DNA of 64,000 nucleotides from Jeotgalicoccus sp. (GCA_003513765.1 DONT01000010.1:62001-126000), one strand, 5' to 3'; counted from the first letter of the stretch, positions 8,497 to 18,298 are shown. Numbers and translations are program-made. Notes: a model not told the origin generated them from the letters alone.

Positions 8497-9453
8497 ATGT
8501 CAGTCACAGAAAAGCTGAAGCAGTTTAAAGAAGAAATAGGAAAGGTAATTATCGGACAGGATAAAGTGATTGAACTCGTATTTATCAGTTTGATTCAGGA
8601 AGGACATATACTCTTCGACAGTGTACCGGGGACTGGGAAAACAGTGCTGTCAAAAGCGGTGGCCGGAACAGTCGACGGAAAGTTTTCCCGTATTCAGTTT
8701 ACGCCTGATGTCCTGCCGACGGATATTACGGGAATGAATATATATAATCCGAAAACACAGAGTTTTGATTTAAGGATGGGACCGGTTAACACGAATGTCC
8801 TGCTGGCTGATGAAATAAACAGAGCGACGCCGAGAACGCAGTCGGCGCTGCTTGAAGTGATGGAAGAGCGTCAGGTAACGATTGACGGAGAGAGAGTTGA
8901 ACTGGGTGATTTGTTTATCGTGCTGGCAACACAGAATCCGATTGAATCGAGACAAGGTACATTTGAGCTGCCGGAAGCCCAGATGGATCGTTTTTTAATG
9001 AAGATTACACTGAGCTATCCCCGCCGGACTGAAGAACTGATGATGCTGGATATGCACAGAGGGAAAAACTCTGTTGCTGTCAATCCGGTGTTTACAAAAG
9101 AAGAAATTATGAATCTCCGTAAACAGGCTGCTGAAATACGTATTAATGATGCGGTGAAAGAATACATAATTGATATAGTTCAGCATACGCGTGACCATAA
9201 ACATACGGCTCTCGGTGTTTCGCCGCGGGGAACGCTTGGTTTAATGCGTGCAGCAATGGGTGTCGCACTAATTAATAATCGTAACTACGTCACACCTGAT
9301 GATATTAAATATGCTGCACCTTATGTGCTGGCGCACCGGATAGTACTTAATATAGAAGGGATGACACTCACTACAGGCGAGGGGCTGATTCAGGACATTT
9401 TAAATGATGTGCCTGTGCCGGTGGAATTTGGAGTGAGCCGAGATGAGGTATAA
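8497..9453 (+). CDS. MoxR-family AAA+ ATPase
   Basis: A 318-residue cytoplasmic AAA+ chaperone-like ATPase. The P-loop appears as DSVPGTGKTV (about residues 38-47), Walker B as LLADEINRATPRTQSALLEVMEE (read in two parts, LLADEINRA near 101-109 and SALLEVMEE near 115-123), and sensor 1 as LATQNPIES near 143-151. MoxR ATPases act with DUF58 proteins in maturation of secreted or metal-containing complexes. It overlaps the next gene by 11 bases and opens a three-gene operon. Confidence 0.93.
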   Translation: MSVTEKLKQFKEEIGKVIIGQDKVIELVFISLIQEGHILFDSVPGTGKTVLSKAVAGTVDGKFSRIQFTPDVLPTDITGMNIYNPKTQSFDLRMGPVNTNVLLADEINRATPRTQSALLEVMEERQVTIDGERVELGDLFIVLATQNPIESRQGTFELPEAQMDRFLMKITLSYPRRTEELMMLDMHRGKNSVAVNPVFTKEEIMNLRKQAAEIRINDAVKEYIIDIVQHTRDHKHTALGVSPRGTLGLMRAAMGVALINNRNYVTPDDIKYAAPYVLAHRIVLNIEGMTLTTGEGLIQDILNDVPVPVEFGVSRDEV

Positions 9454-10651
9454 ATACGACTACAGTGAAGCCCCTGCGGCGGCCGCTTTTGCGGTGATTG
9501 CTGCTGTACTGCTTATTTTTGATATATTTTATGCAGCGACATTGAATAATTACATCGTATTTATACTCGGGATTATATTATCCGGTATGGTGCTGAACAG
9601 AATTTACGAAAAAAATGTTATGAAAAATCTGAAGGTCGATATTATTAACGATGAGGTCAGGCATTATAAAGGTGAGTCCGGAGTGTTAAAAATCCGCATC
9701 GCGCAAGGCGGATTGATGCCTGTGTTAAGTGCAGAAATGACAATCACTGCCGGCAATGATATTAAATTTACTAATGACCAGGCGTTAAAGATACGCCAGC
9801 AGACCGAAACTAAGACAGTATTTACAGTACTGCCGAAAAAAGAAACTGTTATTGAAATTCCGTATACCGCAGCGAGGCGGGGCGTGAGTTATATCGTTGA
9901 CAGCCGTATAAAGATTCCGCGTATATTCGGTTTTGGAAAAATGGATTTAAAACAGGTGGGGCCGGCACAACATGAAATTATGATTTATCCGGATAAGTTT
10001 GCTGTCCATAATGCACCGATTAAATTCAAAATAGCAGAGGGGCTGTTTAAAAATAATGAATCGCTGTATAACGATCCGCTTTTAACACTCGGCAACAGGG
10101 ATTATATGGATATGGATTCCTTTAGGGATATCAATTGGAAACAGTCAGCAAAAACCGGCCGTCTGCAGTCGAAAATTTACGAGAAGACGACTTATACCGA
10201 ATGGCTGATACTTGTTAATCTGCGTTCTGAATCTGTTTTTGCTCCGCCTAAAAATATTGAAACGATATTTGAAAAACTGAGTTTTTTAACAGGGGAAATA
10301 GCAAAGGAAGATATTACGTACAGTCTGATTGCGAATATGAAAACTTTCGATGAAGGCAGTTACTTCAGAATTGATGAGTTAAATGGGATTAAGAGTTACA
10401 GGCCTGTGCTTGAAGCACTGGCAAAAATTAAAACAGTTACTTTTACAATCGCGTTTGAACGTTTTTTAAATCATGTGAGACTGTATGAAAAAGTACCGTC
10501 GCATATTATTTTTACCGGAGAAACTGATGCACTGATTGACAGGGAGCTTGCGTATTTTTTACATCGGGGCATCACGATATACCAGCTGAATGAAAATGGG
10601 CTCGAACGCTACGGAAAAAAAGCACCTGCAGCTAAGGCGGTGGCTCCATGA
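9443..10651 (+). CDS. DUF58 domain protein
   Basis: A 402-residue protein with two N-terminal membrane segments (about residues 10-30 and 33-52) and a cytoplasmic or surface domain holding the DUF58 signature near residues 215-235 (MDSFRDINWKQSAKTGRL), followed by a VWA-like fold. DUF58 proteins are constant partners of MoxR ATPases. No ligand or client is visible. It overlaps both neighbours by a few bases, so translation of the three genes is coupled. Confidence 0.9.
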   Translation: MRYKYDYSEAPAAAAFAVIAAVLLIFDIFYAATLNNYIVFILGIILSGMVLNRIYEKNVMKNLKVDIINDEVRHYKGESGVLKIRIAQGGLMPVLSAEMTITAGNDIKFTNDQALKIRQQTETKTVFTVLPKKETVIEIPYTAARRGVSYIVDSRIKIPRIFGFGKMDLKQVGPAQHEIMIYPDKFAVHNAPIKFKIAEGLFKNNESLYNDPLLTLGNRDYMDMDSFRDINWKQSAKTGRLQSKIYEKTTYTEWLILVNLRSESVFAPPKNIETIFEKLSFLTGEIAKEDITYSLIANMKTFDEGSYFRIDELNGIKSYRPVLEALAKIKTVTFTIAFERFLNHVRLYEKVPSHIIFTGETDALIDRELAYFLHRGITIYQLNENGLERYGKKAPAAKAVAP

Positions 10652-11841
10652 ACAAAGTAAAGTACTATTCGCAGTTTGTATTTTATTTCATAGTGGAAAT
10701 GTTCGTCCCGGTTTTTATCGGAATACTGATTAATATTCATAATACAGCAGAGCATGAGAGTCATGTGCTGCCGCTTGCCGCGGTTCTTTTAATACTGCTG
10801 GTGCTGAGCCATAGTATCGCAAGGAGATGGCAGTTATCCTATGTGTACTTTCTTGTACCCCTCGGAATTTTGCTGTTAATGATTTTTGGATCCTACTGGC
10901 TGACAGCTTTTTTAGTAACGGGTTTTGCAGTATGGACGCTCGAACAGCTGCACGATAATATTAACAATCATTATAACGATAAGATGCTGATAATCATGCT
11001 CGTGCTTCTTATTATAATTAATCTGATTAATACACCGGTTTTACAAGCACATCAGCTGCTCATTCATTTAACTGCTATCGGCATGTTTGTGTTCTACTTT
11101 TTAGGAAGAATTATTATGCTGATGACAGGAAGCGGCTACCGGTTCAGTTCAAGGATACAAATATTTATAATGTCGTCACTCTTATTAATCGGTGCAGCTG
11201 CATTGTTTACAGGTTTGTATAAGTACGCTGTATTTGCTATTCATACAATATTTATCTTTCTATTAAACGGGTTTATTATGCTGCTGAGACCGTTCTTCTC
11301 ATATTTAGAAACGGTAGAGTTTAAATTCCCCGAGATGGAACAGGAGCAGATGGAAGTGAATGAAGACGGCGATGCTGTAGAGGAGTCATTTGAGGGGACC
11401 GCTGCGCTCGGTAATGTGCCCGTAATGACGATTTTATTAATACTGCTTGCTGTCGTTATTACAATCTTCCTTATAATGTACTTTAAGAAACGAAGCAGTC
11501 CAAAAAAAGAAAGTTCTGAAGCTGCGGCATACAAAACGTTTGTGACAGACAGCAGTCTTGAAAATTATAAAGAAAAGGGCAGAGCACCCGACAGTAAAGT
11601 AAGAAAACAGTATTATGCTTTTGAGAAATGGCTCGCTAAAAGAGATCTTGGACGTTATCACGGGGAAACAATCGATGAGTGGGTAACGAGAGTCGGACTC
11701 ACTGAAGAAATAGATGAAGGTATGCTGGAACGTTATAAAAAATACCGTTATGACAGCAAAGAATTAACGTCAGAGGAATTCGGTGAATTTAAAGAAATGA
11801 TTAAGGATTTTAAGAAGAAACTCGTCATTAAAAACAATTAA
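10648..11841 (+). CDS. Multi-spanning membrane protein with DUF4129-like C-terminus
   Basis: A 397-residue protein. The first 215 residues hold about six membrane segments; an acidic loop (MEVNEDGDAVEESFEG, around 235-250) follows, then a further helix (near 258-280) and a cytoplasmic tail with the DUF4129-type pattern YYAFEKWLAKRDLGRYHGET and EWVTRVG. In many bacteria this slot of the MoxR-DUF58 operon holds a TgpA transglutaminase, but no Cys-His-Asp transglutaminase core is seen. It starts inside the stop region of the DUF58 gene (4-base overlap). Confidence 0.8.
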   Translation: MNKVKYYSQFVFYFIVEMFVPVFIGILINIHNTAEHESHVLPLAAVLLILLVLSHSIARRWQLSYVYFLVPLGILLLMIFGSYWLTAFLVTGFAVWTLEQLHDNINNHYNDKMLIIMLVLLIIINLINTPVLQAHQLLIHLTAIGMFVFYFLGRIIMLMTGSGYRFSSRIQIFIMSSLLLIGAAALFTGLYKYAVFAIHTIFIFLLNGFIMLLRPFFSYLETVEFKFPEMEQEQMEVNEDGDAVEESFEGTAALGNVPVMTILLILLAVVITIFLIMYFKKRSSPKKESSEAAAYKTFVTDSSLENYKEKGRAPDSKVRKQYYAFEKWLAKRDLGRYHGETIDEWVTRVGLTEEIDEGMLERYKKYRYDSKELTSEEFGEFKEMIKDFKKKLVIKNN

Positions 11842-11933
11842 TTCAGAAAATTCCCGCTATGGAAACGTAATCATATTTTTTATTGTTTGAATTGTCGTAT
11901 AATTCGAACAATACCTTAAAAGGGGGAAGAAAT

Positions 11934-13085
11934 ATGATTGAAGAACCATTAGTTGCAACCGTCATGCTGTTTGCTTTACTGGCACTTGGTGAAGTGATCT
12001 CGATTTATTCAAGAGCACGTATACCTATGCTAATGACAGCAATGATCGGTTTTCTATTATTAACATGGACAGGGGTATTCCCTGAGAATATTTTAGAATT
12101 ATCTACACTGCCGGCACTGGGTGCTTTATTAATCGGGCCGCTGATTATACATATGGGAACTTTGATGCCTTTAAGTATATTGAAAAAACAATGGCGTGCA
12201 GTTGTAATTTCACTGAGCGGTTTAATTGGCGCGCTGGCTTTAGTGCTGCTGATTGTACCTGTTGTTTTTGATTTTGAAACTGCAGCAAGTGGTGTAGGGC
12301 CGATATCGGGTGGGGTTGTGGCGCTTTTAATTACAACTGAGAAATTGACGGAAATCGGGCTGACAGCATTGATTGTTGTTCCAGTTTTAATCGCAGCATT
12401 CCAGACACCAATCGGCATGCCGTTAATTTCGTTTTTCCTGAAACGCTATGCAGGGCATTATGTCAGTACAACTAAAGCGACAGAAGATGAAATTGCTGCA
12501 CAACAAGAAGAAGAAGTTCCTGTCAGGTTTAACCTTCTGAAAAACAATATCATTTTACTCTTTACAGTCTTTGTATTGGCAGCCGCCGCTACAGTACTAA
12601 GTGAATGGACAGGCGTTCACTTTACATTATTCTGTCTGCTATTTGGGATTTTAATGTTGAATGGAAGACTGTTCCCGCAGGGTGTGCTTGTAAAATCAAA
12701 TTCATTCAGTTTTATGATGGTGGCTTTAATATTTGTCATTATCGGTACGATGGGCGGCATTACGCCGCAGGATGTTATTAATAATATACCTGCAGTGCTC
12801 TTGATATTAGTCTGCGGGGTCGCCGGCTTAGCTGTTGGCGGATTTATCGCGTCGAAAGCAGTCGGCTGGCATCCATTTAAAGGAATGCCGATTGCGCTTA
12901 CTGCACTCGTTGGATTCCCGGGAGACTATATTATCTGCGAAGAGGTATCACGCAGTACAACTGATAATCAGGTAGATGAAACACGTGTATTTAATGAAAT
13001 TGTGACACCAATGCTGATTGGCGGATTTGTTACCGTAACGGTCGCATCTGTAGTAGTTGCATCATTCATAATGGGAATGTTATAA
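11934..13085 (+). CDS. Putative permease of unknown family
   Basis: A 383-residue integral membrane protein with about eleven or twelve predicted segments and short loops; the longest cytoplasmic-type loop is at residues 177-198 (KATEDEIAAQQEEEVP). Features include GPISGGVVALLITTEK (near 123-138) and a conserved-looking FPGDYIICEEVSRSTTDN stretch near 328-345. I do not recognise the family. AAAAGGGGGAAG lies just before the ATG at 11934; a longer in-frame start at 11883 has no site. It is 18 bases from the amidohydrolase gene, so it probably imports or exports that enzyme's substrate or product. Confidence 0.75.
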   Translation: MIEEPLVATVMLFALLALGEVISIYSRARIPMLMTAMIGFLLLTWTGVFPENILELSTLPALGALLIGPLIIHMGTLMPLSILKKQWRAVVISLSGLIGALALVLLIVPVVFDFETAASGVGPISGGVVALLITTEKLTEIGLTALIVVPVLIAAFQTPIGMPLISFFLKRYAGHYVSTTKATEDEIAAQQEEEVPVRFNLLKNNIILLFTVFVLAAAATVLSEWTGVHFTLFCLLFGILMLNGRLFPQGVLVKSNSFSFMMVALIFVIIGTMGGITPQDVINNIPAVLLILVCGVAGLAVGGFIASKAVGWHPFKGMPIALTALVGFPGDYIICEEVSRSTTDNQVDETRVFNEIVTPMLIGGFVTVTVASVVVASFIMGML

Positions 13086-13103
13086 AAAAGGGGCTATTAT
13101 ATA

Positions 13104-14327
13104 ATGAGTAAATTAATCGTAGAAAATATCAATTTAATTGACGGCAGCGGTGCTGACGTTAAAGAAAATATAACGGTGGTTATCGAGGATGGCAAGTTCA
13201 CACATATTGGTGCTGCTGTTGAAACAGACGATGCTGAAGTAATTGATGGACAAGGGCAGTACATGCTGCCGGGCATGATCGATACGCATGTGCATTTATC
13301 TACAGAGTTTAAACCGCTCGCAGAACGTGTTGCGACGCCGTTTTCATATCACTTTTATGAAGCTGTTCAATATGCAGAAAGAACGATTAACGCAGGGATA
13401 ACAACAGTGAGAGACGCACTTGGAAGTTCGCTTGGATTCAAACAGGCAATCAATGACGGTTTAATTGTCGGACCCCGAATGCAGGTTTCTATTAATGCGC
13501 TGTCGATTACCGGAGGCCACGGTGACGGCTACAATTATTCAGGAATTGATCTTGGTCTCGTACGGCCGTATGAAGGAATGCCGGACGGTATTGCGGATGG
13601 TGTTGAAGAAGTACGTAAAAGAACACGTGAAATGCTGCGTGCAGGAGCAGATGTCATTAAAGTTATGGCAACGGGCGGCGTGTCAAGTCCGACAGACCAT
13701 CCTAAATTTACACAGTACTCACTGGAAGAGTTAAAAGTAATCGTTGAAGAAGCGCAGTTTAGAAACGGAGTTAAAGTAATGGCGCATGCCCAGGGACTTG
13801 ATGGTATTAAAAACTGTGTTGAAGCAGGCATTCATTCGATTGAACACGGCATATATCTAGATGATGAAGTGATTGAGCAAATGAAAATAAAAGGAACCTA
13901 CTTAGTTCCAACGCTGCTGGCACCGGTGTCAGTAATAGAATTCGCTGATGAGCTCGGGATTTCGGCAGTAGGACTGCAGAAATCAAAAGAAGTAATGGAT
14001 GAGCATAGAGCGAGCTTTAAGAAAGCATATGAAGCGGGCGTAAATATTGCGATGGGCACAGATGCGGGAGTATTTAAACACGGTACGAACCTGCGTGAAC
14101 TTGAACTTATGGTTGAAGCGGGAGCAACACCGATGGATGCTATCGTTATTTCAACTAAAAATGCTGCTGAATGTATGGAGATTAAAGATCTTGGTCTTGT
14201 TAAAGAAGGTTACATTGCAGATTTTATTTTAACAGAAAATAATCCGCTTGATGATATTGGGATACTGAAAAACAATGATGAAATTAAAGTAGTGGCTAAA
14301 GAAGGAAAAATACTGAAAAGCATATAA
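13104..14327 (+). CDS. Metal-dependent amidohydrolase
   Basis: A 407-residue cytoplasmic amidohydrolase of the imidazolonepropionase/Xaa-Pro dipeptidase-like group. The metal ligands are visible in order: GMIDTHVHLS (about residues 58-67), the candidate carboxylated lysine in DVIKVMATGG, MAHAQG, SIEHGIYL and GTDAGVF. Relatives hydrolyse prolyl dipeptides or cyclic amides; the substrate here is not determined. It is cotranscribed with the upstream permease, suggesting a small uptake and hydrolysis unit. Confidence 0.88.
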   Translation: MSKLIVENINLIDGSGADVKENITVVIEDGKFTHIGAAVETDDAEVIDGQGQYMLPGMIDTHVHLSTEFKPLAERVATPFSYHFYEAVQYAERTINAGITTVRDALGSSLGFKQAINDGLIVGPRMQVSINALSITGGHGDGYNYSGIDLGLVRPYEGMPDGIADGVEEVRKRTREMLRAGADVIKVMATGGVSSPTDHPKFTQYSLEELKVIVEEAQFRNGVKVMAHAQGLDGIKNCVEAGIHSIEHGIYLDDEVIEQMKIKGTYLVPTLLAPVSVIEFADELGISAVGLQKSKEVMDEHRASFKKAYEAGVNIAMGTDAGVFKHGTNLRELELMVEAGATPMDAIVISTKNAAECMEIKDLGLVKEGYIADFILTENNPLDDIGILKNNDEIKVVAKEGKILKSI

Positions 14328-14335
14328 TAAACATT

Positions 14336-14362
14336 AAGCTGTCCGCTGTGACGGCTTTTTTT
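14336..14362 (+). terminator. Terminator after the amidohydrolase
   Basis: AAGCTGTC pairs with GACGGCTT (one G-T pair) around a 6-base loop, followed by seven T. Confidence 0.8.
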
Positions 14363-14430
14363 CATGCATTGAAAGATGTGTTAAAGTAATATAACATAGA
14401 AAAAGTACAAGCATTTAAAGGGGGATATGC

Positions 14431-15324
14431 ATGAAAATCAGAAAGGCTTTAAAAAATACCCAGTTCGAAAAGATAAGACTATCATTTAATTCAGAGTTTA
14501 CAGTGCAGACGTTAATTAACGTTCTGACCATCATCGTAGGATCATTTCTCTTCGCTGTCGGTGTTAACAGCTTTATGATTGCAGGAAACCTCGGTGAGGG
14601 CGGCTTCATCGGTATCTCCATTATTTTATTTTATGCATACGGTATACCTACCGCATTATCAAACTTAATTATGAACTTTTTAATACTTATCGTCGGCTTT
14701 AAATTTTTAGGCAGACGGGCAATGCTGTATACAGTATTTACAATTCCAATGACATCGCTCGCACTGTGGGCGACAGAATCCTGGCAAATACAGACGGATG
14801 AAATTTTAATCAACACAGTGTTCGGCGGGCTGTTTATCGGAATGGGTATCGGCTTGATTATACGTATCGGTTCAACTACTGCCGGGACGACCATATTAGC
14901 TAAGATGGCCAATAAATTTTTCGATGTCAACGTGTCATATGCGCTGCTGTTCTTCGATTTAATTGTTATTACAATCGGACTGACAGTCATGTCGCTTGAA
15001 CAAGTGCTCTTAACAGTTATTGCATTATACATTGCAACGAAAGTCATGGACTTCATTATTGAAGGTATGAATCCAAAAAAGGCAGTTACGATTATCTCGA
15101 GAGACCCGGATCTCTTAGCGAACTTAATCAATACGAAAATACACCGCGGTGTCACGATATTAGACGGACACGGCTACTATTCAAAAGAGGAAAAAGACAT
15201 ATTATTTGTTGTTATTAATAAATCACAGCTTAACCGTCTGAAACGACTTATTAAAGCGAATGACGATCAGGCATTTGTCGTCGTGCACGATGTAAACAGT
15301 GTACTCGGAAATTACCTGATTTAA
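14431..15324 (+). CDS. YitT family membrane protein (DUF161 + DUF2179)
   Basis: A 297-residue protein with about six membrane segments (roughly residues 30-210) including GVNSFMIAGNLGEGGFIGIS, typical of YitT proteins, and a C-terminal cytoplasmic DUF2179 domain starting near KKAVTIISRDPDL and containing the HRGVTILDGHGYYS motif. The function of YitT proteins is not established. AAAGGGGGAT precedes the ATG. Single gene with a terminator on its far side. Confidence 0.93.
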   Translation: MKIRKALKNTQFEKIRLSFNSEFTVQTLINVLTIIVGSFLFAVGVNSFMIAGNLGEGGFIGISIILFYAYGIPTALSNLIMNFLILIVGFKFLGRRAMLYTVFTIPMTSLALWATESWQIQTDEILINTVFGGLFIGMGIGLIIRIGSTTAGTTILAKMANKFFDVNVSYALLFFDLIVITIGLTVMSLEQVLLTVIALYIATKVMDFIIEGMNPKKAVTIISRDPDLLANLINTKIHRGVTILDGHGYYSKEEKDILFVVINKSQLNRLKRLIKANDDQAFVVVHDVNSVLGNYLI

Positions 15325-15332
15325 TATATTTA

Positions 15333-15368
15333 AAAAGCGCTGTATCCCAATTCGGATACAGCGCTTTT
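15333..15368. terminator. Bidirectional terminator
   Basis: AAAAGCGCTGTATCC and its exact complement around CAATTC. A-runs and T-runs on both sides allow it to serve the YitT gene and the convergent methyltransferase, whose stop codon starts at the end of the stem. Confidence 0.93.
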
Positions 15369-16138
15369 CATCGTTTAACGGCGCTTAAAATTACAGCTTC
15401 TCCCTTGAACGATTCAATTTTACCGTCAGCCACCTGAATACGGAATTTATGTTTCACATCTCCATTGGTATTGAGCATGATATCAGTAAGATTTTCCACC
15501 TCATCATCCGTCAGATGCATGCGGCTGCACCAGTCTGCAAATTCAAAATATTTTTCAAAGCGGTGAAGTTCATGGATTTCAAAGTTTTCTGCCTCAAGCA
15601 TGTGCAGCCACTCCGATTTTTTCCATGCTCTGAAGTGACTGTAGTCACGTATTTTTTCGATTTTATTATAAAAATAATCGAACTCATCCACTTCAGGTGC
15701 CACGTTGTCGTCCAGCAGAAAGCGTCTACCAGGCTTAAGGACACGGTAGACTTCCTTTATAAAATCTTTAACATTTGGAAAATGGTGAGGTGCAATCCGG
15801 CAGGTAACAATATCAAATGTCTCATCTTCAAAAGGCATGTTCTCAGCATCACCTTCAACGAACTTCACATTGGAATGCCCGTTACCTGATATAAACTTCT
15901 CGGCAGAGGTGAGCATTTTGGTAGTTAAATCCATAGCGGTCACCTTGTGAACGAGGGGAGCCAGGGCATTTGCTGTATGTCCGCCGCCTGTTGCGGCGTC
16001 GAGTACGATATCTGATTTTTCAGGCTGTGCTAATTCTATTAACATATCGAGATCTCCGCCAAGACGGTGTATTTTACTGCTGACGTACGAATCTGCACTC
16101 CTCGAGAACTGGTTTTTAACATCCTTTTTAATATCCAT
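15368..16138 (-). CDS. Class I SAM-dependent methyltransferase (UbiE-like)
   Basis: A 256-residue methyltransferase with motif I VLDAATGGGHTA (about residues 44-55), MDLTTKML at strand beta-2 and FDIVTCRIAPHHFPNVKDF at about residues 108-126, resembling UbiE/Coq5 and YcgJ-type enzymes. The substrate is unknown. It lies downstream of the phospholipid operon on the same strand, with a 46-base gap and its own ribosome binding site (AAAGGGAT). Confidence 0.85.
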   Translation of the reverse strand: MDIKKDVKNQFSRSADSYVSSKIHRLGGDLDMLIELAQPEKSDIVLDAATGGGHTANALAPLVHKVTAMDLTTKMLTSAEKFISGNGHSNVKFVEGDAENMPFEDETFDIVTCRIAPHHFPNVKDFIKEVYRVLKPGRRFLLDDNVAPEVDEFDYFYNKIEKIRDYSHFRAWKKSEWLHMLEAENFEIHELHRFEKYFEFADWCSRMHLTDDEVENLTDIMLNTNGDVKHKFRIQVADGKIESFKGEAVILSAVKR

Positions 16139-16184
16139 TCATTCCATCCCTTTATCATTTTTTATCACAGCCACAGATTATTCA

Positions 16185-16730
16185 TTAAAACGGATTGTGG
16201 ATGCTGAAGTAAATTACGTAAACGATAATCCATACAACAGCCCAGATTATAATTTTTACATATATGGAGAACGTCTTAAATATATAATGAGACAGCACAT
16301 ATGCGATTACGGATACAGCTAAAAACCGCAGCAGTCTTGCCGGGATTGTAAATATAAGAAACAGTAAGATTCCCGTATACTGAGGTGCAGCAGCTGCAAA
16401 CAGTTTATACGGTACGCCAAAGAGGGGACCGGTAAGCAGTGCAGTAAATGTGCTCTCTGCCATAGCGTTGTGGACATGTTCAATCATATATTCATGAACT
16501 GCAGGGATGCCGAGCATAATCGTTTCGACGTATTCAGAATCAAAGCTGCTACCCATAAATATAATTATCCCGCCGAACATTGCACCGGATACGGCAACTA
16601 TATTCGCGTACAGTACAAACTTAAATTTCTTTGTCCGAAGGGCATACAGCGACAAAATTACATCCGGAATGATAAAAAACCACGTTGCTTCACTGAGGCC
16701 CCATATAAATATAATTATCATCATTACCAT
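16185..16730 (-). CDS. Small multi-spanning membrane protein
   Basis: A 181-residue protein with about five membrane segments (near residues 2-24, 37-58, 95-115, 117-140 and 155-178). The region from residue 98 (LLTGPLFGVPYKLFAAAAPQ) recalls the VTT/SNARE-associated DedA fold, but I cannot confirm this. It starts 7 bases inside the end of plsC and is the last gene of the phospholipid operon, so a role in lipid handling is plausible. Confidence 0.75.
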   Translation of the reverse strand: MVMMIIIFIWGLSEATWFFIIPDVILSLYALRTKKFKFVLYANIVAVSGAMFGGIIIFMGSSFDSEYVETIMLGIPAVHEYMIEHVHNAMAESTFTALLTGPLFGVPYKLFAAAAPQYTGILLFLIFTIPARLLRFLAVSVIAYVLSHYIFKTFSIYVKIIIWAVVWIIVYVIYFSIHNPF

Positions 16731-17350
16731 TCGTTAAATTGTCCTTCCTCCTGCAATGTATCCATACGTTCGTTCATTTCAACCATAAAATCATTGCGGT
16801 TGTCGGTAAAGAAAAATTTATCCCCTACGAATATATCAACAAAGAACGGCACAAAAACAAATGATCCTTTCGGCAGTGCTTTACCAAGTCCGTGAATAAA
16901 CAGCGGGACTATCGGCACTTTTGGTTTTTCACGCATCAGATAATATATACCGCTTTTATATTTACTGAGCTGTTCTGCTTCGCCGCGGGATCCTTCAGGG
17001 AATAATATAATAATGCCGCCGTCGTCCAGCGCTTCAAGTACAGGTTTGAACATTCCTCTGAAATCGCGTGTCATCTTTCGTTCTATCGGAATTATATTCA
17101 TTACTTTGGTCGAGAAGAAAGCGAGAAATTTATTCTTCATAAAATAATCTCCGGCGGCAACGGGACGAACCTTTGCAAAGCTTTTCCCTCTGAATAAAGA
17201 CATCAGTACAAGCGTATCGAGATGACTGTTATGGTTTGCAATAATCACACATGGACCTTTATCCGGCAGCTTATGTTTCCCTCGAATATTCAAACCTAAG
17301 ACAAATAATATGACTGGTCTTACTAACAGTGCAAACAGTATATTTTTCAT
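16724..17350 (-). CDS. 1-acyl-glycerol-3-phosphate acyltransferase-like (PlsC family)
   Basis: A membrane-associated acyltransferase of about 208 residues. The catalytic HX4D motif is NHNSHLDT (near residue 35) and the glycerophosphate-binding motif is FPEGSRG (near 118). It should acylate lysophosphatidic acid or a related lipid. GTG at 17359 and ATG at 17356 overlap the AGGTGAT sequence that most likely serves as the ribosome binding site, so ATG 17350 is preferred. The gene begins right after the cdsA-like stop. Confidence 0.88.
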   Translation of the reverse strand: MKNILFALLVRPVILFVLGLNIRGKHKLPDKGPCVIIANHNSHLDTLVLMSLFRGKSFAKVRPVAAGDYFMKNKFLAFFSTKVMNIIPIERKMTRDFRGMFKPVLEALDDGGIIILFPEGSRGEAEQLSKYKSGIYYLMREKPKVPIVPLFIHGLGKALPKGSFVFVPFFVDIFVGDKFFFTDNRNDFMVEMNERMDTLQEEGQFNEW

Positions 17351-17359
17351 AGTCATCAC

Positions 17360-18298
17360 CTAAAAGTAGAAGTATCTCGTAAAGTGGAAAAACAGCGGTG
17401 CTGTATATGTCAGCGAATCCACACGGTCCAGTATCCCGCCGTGTCCGGGAATAATTGCCGAAGTATCCTTAATGTTTAAATCGCGTTTTAATGCAGAGAT
17501 ATTAACGTCACCGATAAAGCCCGTTAAGCCGATATACAAGCCGGCGATAATGCTCGCAAGGAGCGAGAAGGGTGTAATTAAAGGCGCTAGAATAACAGCG
17601 AGCACAGTCGTCGTCAGCACGCCGCCGATAAATCCGGCCCACGTTTTGTTCGGAGATACTTTTGGAATAATTTTCTTTTTGCCAAGCATTTTACCCCATA
17701 TAAACTGTGCAACATCGTTCGCCTGTGTGAGGACGACTAAAAACAGTACAAGTCCCGCGCCGGCGACACTTTCCTCACGTCCCGGCAGAACGAGCAGAAA
17801 GGCCAGATGAGACAGCCCGAAGACCATAAGCATGACTCCCCATTGCACCGTTGCGATGGAACGGAGAAAGTTTTTAGTTTCCCCGACAATGATTGCCTGA
17901 ATAGGAATCAGCAGAAACATGTAGACGGGAATAAACACGATAAACATTCCGTACCAGCCGAGATATATTAAAGAAAACTGTATAGGAATCGTCATGTATG
18001 CCCAGAACAGTACAAGCCGGTGTGCACGGTTAAACGGAATGAGTGAAAAATATTCTTTTAAAGCAAGGAAACAGAGCAGTGCCATAAAGATGAGTGAAAT
18101 TGTCGAATGAATAATGAGAGCGAATGTAAAAATTATGAACATTACCCACCATGAACGGATGCGCATCTCAACTTCTTTCAATCCGCTCGAGTTGTTTTTC
18201 TGCTTCATTATTTTAGTAATAACCGTAGAAATTATCAGCACGGCAACAATTCCAATTAATACGTAAAGTACTTCGTCTGTCAGTAAATTTATATTCAT
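17360..18298 (-). CDS. Phosphatidate cytidylyltransferase-like protein
   Basis: A 312-residue protein with about eight membrane segments and the complete CdsA signature near its C-terminus: ALKRDLNIKDTSAIIPGHGG followed by ILDRVDS, with the catalytic Lys, Asp and His positions intact. CdsA makes CDP-diacylglycerol from phosphatidate and CTP. GGAGGAAA precedes the ATG, and the start overlaps the preceding gene by 4 bases. It is probably an accessory copy dedicated to this operon, since the housekeeping cdsA of Firmicutes normally lies next to uppS; that second copy is not in this window. Confidence 0.88.
   Translation of the reverse strand: MNINLLTDEVLYVLIGIVAVLIISTVITKIMKQKNNSSGLKEVEMRIRSWWVMFIIFTFALIIHSTISLIFMALLCFLALKEYFSLIPFNRAHRLVLFWAYMTIPIQFSLIYLGWYGMFIVFIPVYMFLLIPIQAIIVGETKNFLRSIATVQWGVMLMVFGLSHLAFLLVLPGREESVAGAGLVLFLVVLTQANDVAQFIWGKMLGKKKIIPKVSPNKTWAGFIGGVLTTTVLAVILAPLITPFSLLASIIAGLYIGLTGFIGDVNISALKRDLNIKDTSAIIPGHGGILDRVDSLTYTAPLFFHFTRYFYF

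Noticed and set aside
11241..11534. Reverse-strand frame inside the DUF4129 gene
   Set aside because: Lies wholly within a coupled operon gene with strong family features on the plus strand.
14631..15155. 174-residue reverse-strand frame inside the YitT gene
   Set aside because: Antisense shadow caused by codon bias of the membrane protein gene.
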